Origin: Armatimonadota bacterium
Lineage (GTDB): Bacteria; Sysuimicrobiota; Sysuimicrobiia; Sysuimicrobiales; Kaftiobacteriaceae
Direction: 5' to 3'
DNA: 64,000 nucleotides
NCBI GenBank assembly: GCA_031459765.1
Contig: JAVKHY010000002.1
Coordinates: 1-64,000 of the forward strand
This document shows positions 33,201-42,495 of this stretch, one piece after another. The translations under genes and the position numbers were made by a program. Each line of letters starts with the position of its first letter. Position 1 is the stretch's first letter. The notes beneath the pieces are model-generated. The model made no database searches. It was not told the DNA's origin and worked only from the letters and a program-made list of their open reading frames with translations.

Positions 33201-33277
33201 TGGCAGGGGCGGAGGGATTCGAACCCCCAACATCCGGTTTTGGAGACCGGCGCTCTGCCAGTTAGAGCTACGCCCCT
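33201..33277 (-). tRNA. tRNA-Trp (CCA), outer copy
   Basis: It has the same cloverleaf as the inner copy: acceptor AGGGGCG/CGCCCCT, anticodon loop CTCCAAA, encoded CCA. The single difference is U instead of G in the D-loop (TAACTGGCA against TAACGGGCA). It lies 78 bases after rpmG, the place where many bacteria have tRNA-Trp followed directly by secE. Confidence 0.97.
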
Positions 33278-33355
33278 GCGGACAACCGAACTGCTCTACC
33301 TCTCACTATAGCCAAAGAGCGAAACGCTGACGAGAGGGAAACCCCATCCCGGGCG

Positions 33356-33508
33356 CTACCGGGTCTCGCGGTGCGTCGTGTGCTTCCGGCACCACGGGCA
33401 GTACTTCTCCAGCTCGAGCCGGTCGGGGTCGTTCTTCTTGTTCTTCGTCGTGGTGTAGTTCCGCCGCTTGCACACCGAGCAGGCCAGGGTGATGATCTCG
33501 CGGACCAT
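33356..33508 (-). CDS. rpmG: 50S ribosomal protein L33
   Basis: This is a 50-residue ribosomal protein too short for many gene finders. It begins [18 protein letters not shown] and continues [20 protein letters not shown]. It has two CxxC pairs (CSVC and CPWC), so it is the zinc-binding form of L33, then ends HTTHRETR. It follows tuf by three bases, the standard tuf-rpmG-tRNA-Trp order. Confidence 0.96.
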   Translation of the reverse strand: MVREIITLACSVCKRRNYTTTKNKKNDPDRLELEKYCPWCRKHTTHRETR

Positions 33509-33511
33509 GGG

Positions 33512-34732
<1,221 letters not shown>

Positions 34733-34821
34733 CGTCCGCCCCCGACAATCGGTCTATTTTCGTGATAATGACTCGTCCCCCGCAGGCCCCTGGGCGGCCG
34801 GCGGGTGACGAGTCACACCGG

Positions 34822-34897
34822 TGGAGCCCACGACCGGATTCGAACCGGTGACCTTGTCCTTACCAAGGACACGCTCTGCCACCTGAGCTACGTGGGC
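34822..34897 (-). tRNA. tRNA-Thr (GGU)
   Basis: On the minus strand the acceptor GCCCACG pairs with CGTGGGC. The anticodon arm is TGTCC-TTGGTAA-GGACA with anticodon GGT, and the T-arm has GGTTCGAATCC. The CCA end is encoded. It is the first gene of a tRNA-Thr-tuf-rpmG-tRNA-Trp unit. Confidence 0.96.
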
Positions 34898-34908
34898 GTT
34901 ACGCAGGT

Positions 34909-34939
34909 ATTATAGGGGCGCCCCCATACCGTTTCAAGC
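34909..34939 (-). promoter_or_regulatory. Promoter for tRNA-Thr-tuf-rpmG-tRNA-Trp
   Basis: The minus strand has TTGAAA (34934-34939), a 19-base GC-rich spacer and a perfect TATAAT (34909-34914), eleven bases before the mature tRNA-Thr 5' end. The spacer is longer than the 17-base optimum. Confidence 0.6.
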
Positions 34940-35021
34940 CTCGGGAACCAGGCCTAGGCAGGAGTCGGCGCGGGCATACCGAAGGGGAGGACGATTCAAC
35001 ACAGGAGGGAGGGAGGACACA

Positions 35022-35087
35022 TTGGACTGGGTCTGGTGGGTCGTCGCACTGGCGCTGATCTGGTTCCTCTTCTTCCGCAGCAAGTAG
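35022..35087 (+). CDS. 21-residue putative membrane peptide
   Basis: A TTG start is preceded by a very strong purine tract (GGAGGGAGGACACA). The product starts MDWVWWVVALALIWFLFF and ends RSK: one Trp-rich membrane helix with a basic end. An intrinsic terminator follows 35 bases later (35123-35150). The complete unit (ribosome-binding site, one helix, terminator) argues for a real small gene. No homologue is known to me. Confidence 0.55.
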   Translation: MDWVWWVVALALIWFLFFRSK

Positions 35088-35122
35088 TCGGTTGCGGCTC
35101 CTGGTGTTGATGGTCGATGACC

Positions 35123-35150
35123 AAGCCCCGGTTGCCGCCGGGGCTTTCTT
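35123..35150 (+). terminator. Intrinsic terminator after the 21-residue ORF
   Basis: AAGCCCCGG and CCGGGGCTT form a 9-bp stem with loop TTGCCG, followed by the T-rich run TCTTCTCTT. It ends the short plus-strand unit at 35022-35087 and separates it from the tRNA-Gly promoter. Confidence 0.8.
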
Positions 35151-35167
35151 CTCTTCCGGAGCCTCAG

Positions 35168-35173
35168 TATAAT
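35168..35173 (+). promoter_or_regulatory. -10 box (TATAAT) for tRNA-Gly-tRNA-Cys
   Basis: A perfect TATAAT lies 13 bases before the tRNA-Gly 5' end. The -35 region overlaps the T-rich tail of the preceding terminator and has no good TTGACA match. Confidence 0.55.
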
Positions 35174-35186
35174 GGAGGCCGAGCGG

Positions 35187-35261
35187 GCGGGAGTAGCTCA
35201 GAGGTAGAGCGTCTCCTTGCCAAGGAGAAGGTCGCGGGTTCAAGTCCCGTCTCCCGCTCCA
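35187..35261 (+). tRNA. tRNA-Gly (GCC)
   Basis: The acceptor GCGGGAG pairs with CTCCCGC. The anticodon loop TTGCCAA gives GCC, and the T-loop is GGGTTCAAGTCCC. The CCA is encoded. Confidence 0.97.
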
Positions 35262-35271
35262 GCCTGTGCCG

Positions 35272-35346
35272 GGCGGCGTAGCCAAGAGGCAAGGCAGGGG
35301 TCTGCAAAACCCCCATTCCCCGGTTCGAATCCGGGCGCCGCCTCCA
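35272..35346 (+). tRNA. tRNA-Cys (GCA)
   Basis: The acceptor GGCGGCG pairs with CGCCGCC. The anticodon loop TCTGCAAAA region gives GCA, and the T-arm has CGGTTCGAATCCG. The CCA is encoded. It lies ten bases after tRNA-Gly, probably in the same transcript. Confidence 0.96.
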
Positions 35347-35376
35347 GAATCCGGAAGATGGGGCGGTCCATCGGAG

Positions 35377-35465
35377 TGGTGCCCAGGGTGGGAGTCGAAC
35401 CCACACGGCCCTGGCGGGCCAGGAGAGTTTAAGTCTCCAGCGGCTGCCGGTTACGCCACCTGGGC
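35377..35465 (-). tRNA. tRNA-Leu (UAA)
   Basis: On the minus strand the acceptor GCCCAGG is paired. The anticodon arm is GGAGA-CTTAAAC-TCTCC with anticodon TAA, and a long variable arm (TGGCCCGCCAGGGCCG) marks a class II tRNA. The CCA is encoded. Confidence 0.96.
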
Positions 35466-35492
35466 GCGGTCACCAGGCATTGTAGCACAGGG

Positions 35493-36551
35493 TCAGGACC
35501 AGAAGGTGCGCCGGCGCTGGGTGCGCAGCAGATAGAGGAAGAACGGCGCGCCGAGCGCCGCCGTCACGATCCCGACGGGGATCTCTCCCGGGGCGGCGGC
35601 AGCCCGGGCGACCGCGTCGGCGACCAGCATCGTGCACCCCCCGGCCAGCGCCGCGGCCGGCAGCAGACGCCGGTGGTCGGGTCCCACCACCAGCCGCAAA
35701 AGGTGCGGCACCACCAGTCCGACGAAGCCGATCAGGCCGCTCGCGGCCACCGCCGCCGCGGCCATCAGGGAGGCGGCCGCGATCAGGGCGGCACGCGCCT
35801 GTCCGGGCTGCGCCCCCAGCGAGCGGGCCGTCTCATCGCCCAGGACCAGCAGGTTCAGGTCACGGGCCCGCGTCCAGGCGATCAGATAGCCCGCGGCGAC
35901 GTAGGGCGCCGTCAGTAGCACGTGGGGCCAGGACCGTCCGCCGAATCCGCCCATCAGCCAGAAGATCACCTGCTGCAGGCTCTCGCCGCCGAGCAGCTGC
36001 ATCGCGGAGATGACCGCGGCGAGAAAGGCGCCGACGGCCACCCCGGCCAGCAGGAGGTGCTCGACCACCACCTCGCCCCGGAACCAGGCCAGCCGGTAGA
36101 CGAGGAGGGTGACGAGCACGGCTCCGGCGAACGCCGCCAGGCTCACGCCGCCGACGCCGAGCAGCGGGATGGTGAAGCCGAAGACGATGGCCGCCGTGGC
36201 CCCGAGGGCCGCCCCCGCGGAGACGCCGATGATGTACGGGTCGGCCATCGGATTGCGGAACACTCCCTGCAGTACCGTCCCCGAGGCGGCCAGCGCCACC
36301 CCCACCACGGCGGCCAGCGCGATCCGGGGCAGCCGCACCTGCAGGACGATGGTGCGTGTGACCTCGTCCGCGGCCGGGCCCACCCCGAGCGCCCCGAGGA
36401 CCGCCGCCGGGGGAAGGCGCACCGACCCGACGGCGGCGCTGCCGACGGCGAAAAGGACCAGCGCCGTGCCCAGGACGGCCAGAACCGGCCACGTCGCCCC
36501 GGGCCGCTCACCCGCCGCCTGTATCCGGCGCGCGCCCTCCACCCGGGCCAT
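35493..36551 (-). CDS. FecCD/BtuC-family ABC transporter permease
   Basis: These permeases import iron-siderophores, heme, cobalamin or similar metal chelates together with a periplasmic binding protein and an ATPase. The 352-residue protein has about nine to ten membrane helices. Family motifs include RLPRIALAAVVGVALAASG, GVFRNPMADPYIIGVSAGA, GFVGLVVPHLLRLVVGPDHR and the C-terminal GEIPVGIVTAALGAPFFLYL. No ATPase or binding protein gene adjoins it in this window, so its substrate is unknown. It starts five bases after the folE stop side and could be co-transcribed with folE-folP. Confidence 0.92.
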   Translation of the reverse strand: MARVEGARRIQAAGERPGATWPVLAVLGTALVLFAVGSAAVGSVRLPPAAVLGALGVGPAADEVTRTIVLQVRLPRIALAAVVGVALAASGTVLQGVFRNPMADPYIIGVSAGAALGATAAIVFGFTIPLLGVGGVSLAAFAGAVLVTLLVYRLAWFRGEVVVEHLLLAGVAVGAFLAAVISAMQLLGGESLQQVIFWLMGGFGGRSWPHVLLTAPYVAAGYLIAWTRARDLNLLVLGDETARSLGAQPGQARAALIAAASLMAAAAVAASGLIGFVGLVVPHLLRLVVGPDHRRLLPAAALAGGCTMLVADAVARAAAAPGEIPVGIVTAALGAPFFLYLLRTQRRRTFWS

Positions 36552-36556
36552 CGATG

Positions 36557-37123
36557 CTAGCGCTTTCCCTCCACGATCGAGAAGAACTCGGCCCGCGTGC
36601 GTGCATCCTCGCGGAAGAGGCCGCGCGTCGCGGAGGTGACGACGAGGCTACCCGGCTTTCTCACCCCGCGCATCGTCATGCAGGTATGGGTGGCTTCGAT
36701 GACGACCGCGGCCCCGCGGGCCTTCAACCCTCCCTCGCACAGGAAGTCCGCGATCTGCGAGGTGAGCCGTTCCTGCACCTGGGGCCGCCGGGCCAGGATC
36801 TCCACGAGGCGCGCCACCTTGCTCACGCCCAGGAGGCGCCCCTGGGGGATGTAGCCGACGTGCGCCAGGCCGTGGAAGGGCAGGAAGTGATGCTCGCAGA
36901 GGGAGTCAAAGGGAATGTCTTTGACCACGACCATCTCGTGATGGTTTTCGTCGTCGAACCCGACCTCGAGCAACTCGCCGGGATCCTGCCCCAGTCCGCT
37001 GAACAACTCCCCGTACATCTCGGCGATGCGCCGGGGGGTATCCCGCAGCCCCTCGCGGCCGGGATCCTCGCCGATGGCGACGATGATATCCCGCACCGCC
37101 CGTTCAATGACCGATTTGTCCAT
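36557..37123 (-). CDS. folE: GTP cyclohydrolase I
   Basis: FolE converts GTP to dihydroneopterin triphosphate, the first step of folate synthesis. The 188-residue product has standard length. The zinc ligands are visible in [12 protein letters not shown] (Cys and His) and in [14 protein letters not shown] (second Cys). The [20 protein letters not shown] segment is typical. The gene overlaps folP by 20 bases, so the two are translationally linked. Confidence 0.97.
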   Translation of the reverse strand: MDKSVIERAVRDIIVAIGEDPGREGLRDTPRRIAEMYGELFSGLGQDPGELLEVGFDDENHHEMVVVKDIPFDSLCEHHFLPFHGLAHVGYIPQGRLLGVSKVARLVEILARRPQVQERLTSQIADFLCEGGLKARGAAVVIEATHTCMTMRGVRKPGSLVVTSATRGLFREDARTRAEFFSIVEGKR

Positions 37124-38297
37124 GCTGACCAGCCTCCTCGGGAGTCGGGACCCTGCGGTGACCGAGGAAGAACTCCATCATCCGGGCCACGCGCACCATG
37201 ACCTGCACATCGTGCACCCGGAGCATGTTGGCGCCCTGGGCCGCGGCGAACGCCACGGCCGCCGCGGTGCCCTCCAGCAGCTCGTCGGGATGCAGTCGCA
37301 GCAGGTCGCGGATGTAGTCCTTGCGCGAGGTGGCGACGAAGATGGGACAGCCCAGGCTGCGCAGTTCGGGCAGCCGCCGCATCAGCTCCAGATCGCGGGC
37401 CGGATGCTTGCCGAAGTTCAGCCCGGGATCGACCAGCAGGCGGTCCCGGGGCACCCCGCGGGCGACGAGGTCGTCGATCCGCCGCGCCAGGAACGCCGCC
37501 ACCCAGTCCATCATCGACGGCACGGGCACATCTTCGTAGTGCTGCTTGGGGCGGCCGTGGAGGTGCATGATCACCAGCCCCGCCCCGCCCGCCCTGACGA
37601 CCTCCGCCATCCGCGGGTCGTTCGCCCCGCTGATGTCGTTGATCAGGACCGCCCCGGCGTCGATCGCGGCCCGGGCCACCTCGGCCTTGTAGGTGTCCAC
37701 GGCCACCGGCAGCGGGAAGCGTCGGGTCAGTTCCCGCACCAGGGGGGCGACGCGGCCGATCTCCTCGGCCGCCGGCAACGGGACGCCCTGCTGCGCCGAC
37801 TCTCCGCCGACCTCGATGAGATCGGCGCCCTGGCGCACGATCTCCTCCGCCCGCCGCAGCGCCGCATCCATCCCGAAATCCCGGCCGCGGTCAAAGAAGG
37901 AGTCCGGGGTGTTGTTCAGGATGCCGGCGATATAGAGGCGCGCGGCGAAGTCGAAGGTGAAGGAGCCGAGCGTCATCCTGGGCGGCGGAGTCCCGATCCT
38001 GGCCAGGACCTCGCGCAGGGCGGCCCCCACCGCCCCCCCGGCGCGAGCGGCCAGGCGATCGAGTTGACTGAGCGTCCCGGCCAGGACGAGCGCCCACTGG
38101 CCGTCGTCGGCGACCCCGGCCGGCCCCACCGGCGACGACCATCCGGACTCGGCGCGGAAGGATGCCGCGGCGGCGCGGAGCGCATCCTCCGGACCGATCA
38201 GGCGGATCTTCTGAAAGGTCGTCTCGCGGGGCTCACCCGGCCTCGCCAGCGGGGCGAGCGCCCAGGCCCGGACGGCACGGTGGATCACGCCGGTCAC
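37104..38297 (-). CDS. folP: Dihydropteroate synthase, long divergent form
   Basis: FolP joins p-aminobenzoate to the pterin pyrophosphate in folate synthesis. The 397-residue protein has an extra N-terminal region of about 120 residues before the TIM barrel. Core motifs are [14 protein letters not shown] (loop 1, about 125-138), [10 protein letters not shown] (162-171, where the usual form is GGEST-R-P-G), [36 protein letters not shown] and the terminal LRVHDV. The changed loop 2 residues are in the pABA/sulfonamide region. The GTG at 38297 has no ribosome-binding site. A TATGAT -10 box (38304-38309) lies six bases before it, suggesting a leaderless transcript. Confidence 0.9.
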   Translation of the reverse strand: MTGVIHRAVRAWALAPLARPGEPRETTFQKIRLIGPEDALRAAAASFRAESGWSSPVGPAGVADDGQWALVLAGTLSQLDRLAARAGGAVGAALREVLARIGTPPPRMTLGSFTFDFAARLYIAGILNNTPDSFFDRGRDFGMDAALRRAEEIVRQGADLIEVGGESAQQGVPLPAAEEIGRVAPLVRELTRRFPLPVAVDTYKAEVARAAIDAGAVLINDISGANDPRMAEVVRAGGAGLVIMHLHGRPKQHYEDVPVPSMMDWVAAFLARRIDDLVARGVPRDRLLVDPGLNFGKHPARDLELMRRLPELRSLGCPIFVATSRKDYIRDLLRLHPDELLEGTAAAVAFAAAQGANMLRVHDVQVMVRVARMMEFFLGHRRVPTPEEAGQHGQIGH

Positions 38298-38345
38298 AAC
38301 GCCATCATAACAGAGGGCTATTCCGGCACCGACCCGGCGCGGGGA

Positions 38346-39335
38346 TCAGTGCTGGCCGAGCGATCCGTCCAGCCGGCTGCGATACTCGAGCCGCCGCAGC
38401 ATTCCCAGCCCGGCCACGACCATTAGCACCATGAACAGTCCGCCCACCGCGGCCTGCAGGGGCAGCGGAAGAATCGGCGTGGTTCCAAGCAGCAGGGCCC
38501 GGATGCCGTCGTAGCCGTAGGTCAGCGGCAGGACCAGCGACAGCAGCACCATCGGCCGGGGGAGGACGAAGATCGGGTAATCGCGACCACTCAGCAGGCC
38601 GAGGGTGAAGTGGCTCACATCGATCAGGGTGTCGGCGTCGCGCAGGCGGAGGACGATCCCGGCAAGCATGAAGCCCAGTCCGCAGAGCCCGACCACCACG
38701 GGCAGGGCGAATCCCACCGCCGGCAGGATCTGACCGCGGAGCGACAGGCCGAAGATCCACATCGCCAGCACGGCGAATCCGGCGGCGGTGCACGTCGTCA
38801 CGGCGAGGCTGGCCAGGGTCCGGCCCACGAGCAGCACGGCCGGCGAGGCGGGCGCGACCCAGTTGGCCTCCAGCACGCCCTGGTCCATCTCCGTCTTCAA
38901 CGAAAACCCCATGCCCCACATCACGGCCGAGACGTAGGCGGAGAGCATCCATCCGACGACGACAAACGCCATGTCGTCACCGGTGCCCGTCCATGCCGCG
39001 AATCCCGGCGCGGACCCGCCTTGGGAGAACGTCCGGCTGAGGGAGTACACCGGCAGCAGCCAGCCGACGGGCTCGACCACGCGAGAGATAGATTGAGTCA
39101 GCGCCAGGACCGCCAGCGCCCCCCCGTAGTCCGCGGAAAACCGGATCCCCAGCACGAGGGAGAACTCCATGAGGCTGATGGCCAGAAAGGCCAGGGCCAG
39201 GACGGCATGGCTCGCGGCGATGCCGAGGAGCAGCGCGAAGCGTGGGGCCGGCGTCAGCCAGTTCGACTCCAGCACCCCCGGAGCTGATCCAGGCGCAGGC
39301 TCGTCCCCACGCCCCACAGCGTGATATTCAGCCAC
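38346..39335 (-). CDS. ABC-2-type exporter permease, composite and probably frameshifted
   Basis: Residues from about 75 to 329 form an ABC-2/DrrB-like permease with six or so membrane helices, including MDQGVLEANWVAPASPAVLL and YPIFVLPRPMVLLSLVLPL. The first 75 residues repeat the same kind of segment (GVLESNWLTPAPRFALLLG), as if the remnant of a first permease were fused to a second. The true upstream part of that remnant is in another frame: an ATG at 39370 gives MRNDLVTIWAWMWLN and then GTSLRLDQLRG. One added base in the C5 run at 39275-39279 would join the frames. It pairs with the ATPase at 39489-40505. Confidence 0.75.
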   Translation of the reverse strand: MAEYHAVGRGDEPAPGSAPGVLESNWLTPAPRFALLLGIAASHAVLALAFLAISLMEFSLVLGIRFSADYGGALAVLALTQSISRVVEPVGWLLPVYSLSRTFSQGGSAPGFAAWTGTGDDMAFVVVGWMLSAYVSAVMWGMGFSLKTEMDQGVLEANWVAPASPAVLLVGRTLASLAVTTCTAAGFAVLAMWIFGLSLRGQILPAVGFALPVVVGLCGLGFMLAGIVLRLRDADTLIDVSHFTLGLLSGRDYPIFVLPRPMVLLSLVLPLTYGYDGIRALLLGTTPILPLPLQAAVGGLFMVLMVVAGLGMLRRLEYRSRLDGSLGQH

Positions 39336-39359
39336 ATCCAGGCCCAGATTGTGACGAGG

Positions 39360-39476
39360 TCATTCCGCATGGTGGGGGATCACCCTGAGGGATCGCACCG
39401 GCGACAGCAGGACCCACAGGAACGCGAGGGCCCCGGCCCACAGCGAGCGCCCGGCGGGCGTCCCGGCCTCGGCCAT
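39360..39476 (-). CDS. 38-residue small ORF between exporter ATPase and permease
   Basis: An ATG at 39476 follows a good GGAGG ribosome-binding site and begins 12 bases after the ATPase stop. The product, starting MAEAGTPAGRSLWAGALAF, has one hydrophobic segment and ends PHHAE. Its end overlaps the reconstructed permease start at 39370. It may be a genuine small membrane protein or the out-of-frame beginning of the decayed first permease. Confidence 0.4.
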   Translation of the reverse strand: MAEAGTPAGRSLWAGALAFLWVLLSPVRSLRVIPHHAE

Positions 39477-39488
39477 GTGGCCTCCGAT

Positions 39489-40505
39489 CTAGTCGCGGAG
39501 TCGCCGCCCGGTCAGGGCGATAAACACATCCTCCAGCGAGGTCTCCACCATCTGCAGGTACCGCACCTGGCCGCCGCTCCGGGTGATGGTGTCCACCGCC
39601 CGCGGCAGCGCGCTGGCGGAGTCGCTCAGGCGCAGGATGAGCTCCCGCGCGCCGTCCGCGTTCGCCCCGCCCAGCGACACCGCCGTCACGCCGGGCAGAC
39701 TTCGCAACGTCGGCTCCAGGTCGTCGCGCCAACCCTGCACTTCACACCGCAGCACCGGCCCCTGCCCCAGGGACCGCTTCAGGGACTGGGGTGTGTCCAG
39801 GGCGATGATCCGGCCGTGGTCGATGATCCCGATACGCTCGCTGAGCTGGTCGGCCTCTTCCATGTAGTGCGTCGTGAGGATGATCGTCTTGCCCGAGGCG
39901 TGGAGTTGCCGAATCAGGTCGCGGATGTTGCGCGCGGCCTGCGGGTCCAGCCCCGTCGTCGGTTCGTCCAGCAGGAGCACCGGGGGGTCGTGCACCATGG
40001 CCTTGATCAGCGCCAGCCGCTGGCGCATGCCGGTGCTGTAGCGCTCGACGAGGTCGTCGGCCCGGGCGGCGAGACCGACCCGGTCCAGCAGATCGGCGAT
40101 CCTCCTCCGGGCCACAGCCCGCGGGACCTGATAGAGGGCGGCGAAATACTCGAGGTTCTCGCGCCCGGTGAGTTTCCAGTACACGGACCGCTCGCCGGTG
40201 AGGACCACGCCGAGGTGCCGGCGGACCTCCTCGGGGTGGGCGACGACGTCGATGCCCCAGACGCGGGCCCGCCCCGCCGTCGGGAGGAGGAGCGTGCAGA
40301 GCATACGGATGGTCGTGGTCTTGCCGGCGCCGTTGGGCCCGAGCAGGCCGAACAGCTCGCCGCGACGGATCTGCAGGTCGATCCCGTCCACGGCCCGGAT
40401 CTCGGACTGCACGGGGCGGCGGCGCGCGCCGTTCTCGCGTACGCTGCGCACGGGGAAGCGCTTCGTCAGGTGCTCCAGCTCCACCGCGAACTCAGGTGGG
40501 GTCAT
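39489..40505 (-). CDS. ABC exporter ATPase (DrrA/CcmA-like)
   Basis: The 338-residue cytoplasmic ATPase has Walker A GPNGAGKTTTIRML (about residues 55-68), signature YSTGMRQRLALIKAM, Walker B LLLLDEPTTGLDPQA and the H-loop LTTHYMEEADQL. A C-terminal domain of about 90 residues follows, ending in the ETSLEDVFIALTGR motif typical of this exporter group. It forms an exporter with the permease downstream. Its ATG overlaps the SHOCT-like gene stop (ATGA), so it belongs to the DUF2089 operon. Confidence 0.93.
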   Translation of the reverse strand: MTPPEFAVELEHLTKRFPVRSVRENGARRRPVQSEIRAVDGIDLQIRRGELFGLLGPNGAGKTTTIRMLCTLLLPTAGRARVWGIDVVAHPEEVRRHLGVVLTGERSVYWKLTGRENLEYFAALYQVPRAVARRRIADLLDRVGLAARADDLVERYSTGMRQRLALIKAMVHDPPVLLLDEPTTGLDPQAARNIRDLIRQLHASGKTIILTTHYMEEADQLSERIGIIDHGRIIALDTPQSLKRSLGQGPVLRCEVQGWRDDLEPTLRSLPGVTAVSLGGANADGARELILRLSDSASALPRAVDTITRSGGQVRYLQMVETSLEDVFIALTGRRLRD

Positions 40506-40855
40506 TCCACGATAACCTCCACCACCGTCCCCCCCGCGTCCTTGATATCCACGAGGGGCCCGCGCGAGGTCCCCTGCTGGACGGCTCTGAGGACTCCCTC
40601 CAGGTCGATGCCCCGGGCCAGGAGGCGGGCCCGAACCTTCTCCGGGACCATGGCGCCGATCGACACGGCCAATCGGGCGGGCAGCGCCACCTGCAGCTTG
40701 CTGCCTCCGGCATCCCGGATGTTCACCCGGACCGTCCGGGACAGATCTCCGGCCGGCGGCCCGTCCAGCTCCTCCAGCAGCCGCACGCCGTCCTCCGGCG
40801 TGATCTTGCCGTCGCGGACCATCTCCAGAATGCGGAGCCGGTCCTCCGCCGTCAT
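40502..40855 (-). CDS. SHOCT-like domain protein
   Basis: The 117-residue protein starts MTAEDRLRILEMVRDGKIT followed by PEDGVRLLEEL, the short helical SHOCT-like module also seen at the N-terminus of the next gene upstream. The remainder (SRTVRVNIRDAGGSKLQVAL onward) looks like a small beta domain with two similar strands, ending GGTVVEVIVE. It has no membrane segment. It overlaps genes on both sides by four bases. In other bacteria such modules accompany DUF4097 proteins in envelope-stress operons; the function here is inferred. Confidence 0.75.
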   Translation of the reverse strand: MTAEDRLRILEMVRDGKITPEDGVRLLEELDGPPAGDLSRTVRVNIRDAGGSKLQVALPARLAVSIGAMVPEKVRARLLARGIDLEGVLRAVQQGTSRGPLVDIKDAGGTVVEVIVE

Positions 40856-42108
40856 CGCCCCCGCACCACCACGTCTCCGCTCGTCGCCAGCAGACGCACC
40901 GTGGCCCCGGGCCCGTTCAGCACGCCCCGCAGGCTGCGGACGCCGGCGGTCTGCTCGGTCAGGGGAAGCCCGACCGAGACGCTGCCCGAACGCGTGGAGG
41001 CGTCGATCGTCGCCCGGGAATCGGCCGGCACGGCCAGCGTGATGTCTCCGCTGATGGTCTCGACGACCACGGCCCCCTGGACCAGTTCCTCCAGGTCGAT
41101 CTCGACCTCCCCCGCGAGGGTGCGGACGTTCACCTCCGTGCTGCGGGAGTGGACCAGCCTGACATCGCCGCTTTTCGTCGTCACCGCCACCGGTCCCGCC
41201 ACGCGCCGCAGGTCCACATCGCCGTTGACGAGGTCCAGCGCGGCCCCCCGGCTCTCCTGGATCGCCACGTCGCCGTTGAGGATGCGGCCCTCCACCCGGC
41301 CGCGGATATCCGAGGCGGCCACATCGCCGCTCTTGATGTCCACCCGGACGTCGCCCTCGACCCGGCGGATCTCGAGGTCGCCGCTGACGACATCGGCCCG
41401 CAGCGCTCCCTCCAGGCCGGCCACCCGCACATCTCCCCGCGCCACGTGGAGCTCCGCGCCGGCGACTCGATCCAGCGACAGATCGCCTTTGGCCACATCA
41501 ATCCGGGCCCCGACGCCTCTCGGCACGGTGATCTCAAAATCCACCCTGGCCCGTCGCCCGGCGGGGCGCGGCACGTGCACGACCACACTGGACCCGTCGC
41601 GACGGACCTCCACCGGGAGCGCCTCGGCCTCCCGCCGGGCCTCCTCCGCGGTGAGGGCCCACACGCGCTTGACCGCCCGGAGCCGCATCGGGCCCTCGTC
41701 CGCGGCGCTGATGCGGACGTCCCCCCAGGCATGGCGCAGGTCCAGCGTTTCCCCCGGGCGCATCGCCTCCTCCGCCGTGGTCTCCGCGCGTCCCTCCGTC
41801 AACCCCCGCAGCCCGCGCAGCACCTCGACGAAGGTGGGACGGAAGACCTCGCGGGTGCGGCGAATCTCATCCATCACCTCTCTGGGGATGGACTCTGTGA
41901 GCTCTTTGAGCACGCGGCGCAGCTCCACCCGCACATCCACGCCTTCCAAATCCTCACCCGGGCGGGATGCGGCGCGGCCTTCTTCCCGCCCGCCTTCCGG
42001 CGCCTCTTTCGACTGATCGGCGAGCTCCTGCAGCAGGGCGTCGGCCTCCTCGACGGAGATCTTGCCCTCTTTCAGCATGCGCAGCACCATCTCACGCTCT
42101 TCGTCCAT
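40852..42108 (-). CDS. DUF4097-family beta-strand repeat protein with N-terminal SHOCT-like helix pair
   Basis: The 418-residue protein starts MDEEREMVLRMLKEGKISV, a SHOCT-like module. A charged linker (about 35-110) follows. Then comes a DUF4097 right-handed beta structure (about 120-418) made of repeating SGDV/NGDV/KGDL-type turns (for example DVVSGDLEIRR, DIKSGDVAAS, ILNGDVAIQ, TKSGDVRLV). It lacks a signal peptide. Related YvlB/LiaX-type proteins monitor envelope stress in Firmicutes. It overlaps the next gene by four bases. Confidence 0.83.
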   Translation of the reverse strand: MDEEREMVLRMLKEGKISVEEADALLQELADQSKEAPEGGREEGRAASRPGEDLEGVDVRVELRRVLKELTESIPREVMDEIRRTREVFRPTFVEVLRGLRGLTEGRAETTAEEAMRPGETLDLRHAWGDVRISAADEGPMRLRAVKRVWALTAEEARREAEALPVEVRRDGSSVVVHVPRPAGRRARVDFEITVPRGVGARIDVAKGDLSLDRVAGAELHVARGDVRVAGLEGALRADVVSGDLEIRRVEGDVRVDIKSGDVAASDIRGRVEGRILNGDVAIQESRGAALDLVNGDVDLRRVAGPVAVTTKSGDVRLVHSRSTEVNVRTLAGEVEIDLEELVQGAVVVETISGDITLAVPADSRATIDASTRSGSVSVGLPLTEQTAGVRSLRGVLNGPGATVRLLATSGDVVVRGR

Positions 42109-42120
42109 CGGGGACCTCCG

Positions 42121-42495
42121 TCATCGGCGCTCGCGCAGCAGGCGCAGCGCCTCTTCCGCCGAGATTTTTCCGGCGTCCAGGGCGTCGAGGATCTCGCGAC
42201 GCTTCGTCAATTCCGCCCGGCGGTCGGGCTCCACGGCGTAGCCCAGCGCGGCCAGCAGAGCATCCAGCCGGGCGCGCACGGTGGGATAGGACAGGCCGAG
42301 TTCGCGCTCGACCTCCTTGATGTTCCCCCGGGCCTTCAGGAACAGCTCCAGGAAGGCCAGCTGCTCGGGGGTCAGCCGGGTGAACTTGGACAGCTCGAAG
42401 TGCCCTTCCACCGCCGTTCCGCACGAGGCGCACTGCAGCCGGATGACCTCGAGGTCGGATCCGCAGACGGGGCACTTCCCGGGAGCCTGTGGCAT
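42121..42495 (-). CDS. DUF2089-family regulator (zinc ribbon plus helix-turn-helix)
   Basis: The 124-residue protein begins MPQAPGKCPVCGSDLEVIRL with a zinc ribbon (CPVC and CASC). A helix-turn-helix follows (LFLKARGNIKEVERELGLSY, then PTVRARLD). The C-terminal EILDALDAGKISAEEALRLL helix pair echoes the SHOCT-like modules of the two downstream genes. It is likely the regulator of this operon. The ATG overlaps the upstream stop by one base. Confidence 0.85.
   Translation of the reverse strand: MPQAPGKCPVCGSDLEVIRLQCASCGTAVEGHFELSKFTRLTPEQLAFLELFLKARGNIKEVERELGLSYPTVRARLDALLAALGYAVEPDRRAELTKRREILDALDAGKISAEEALRLLRERR

Noticed and set aside
25594-33277. A classic integrative island with attachment sites in tRNA-Trp
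   Set aside because: Both tRNA copies are complete, no integrase or excisionase gene is present, and the repeated segment is essentially the tRNA alone. Duplication is seen, but the island mechanism is not supported.
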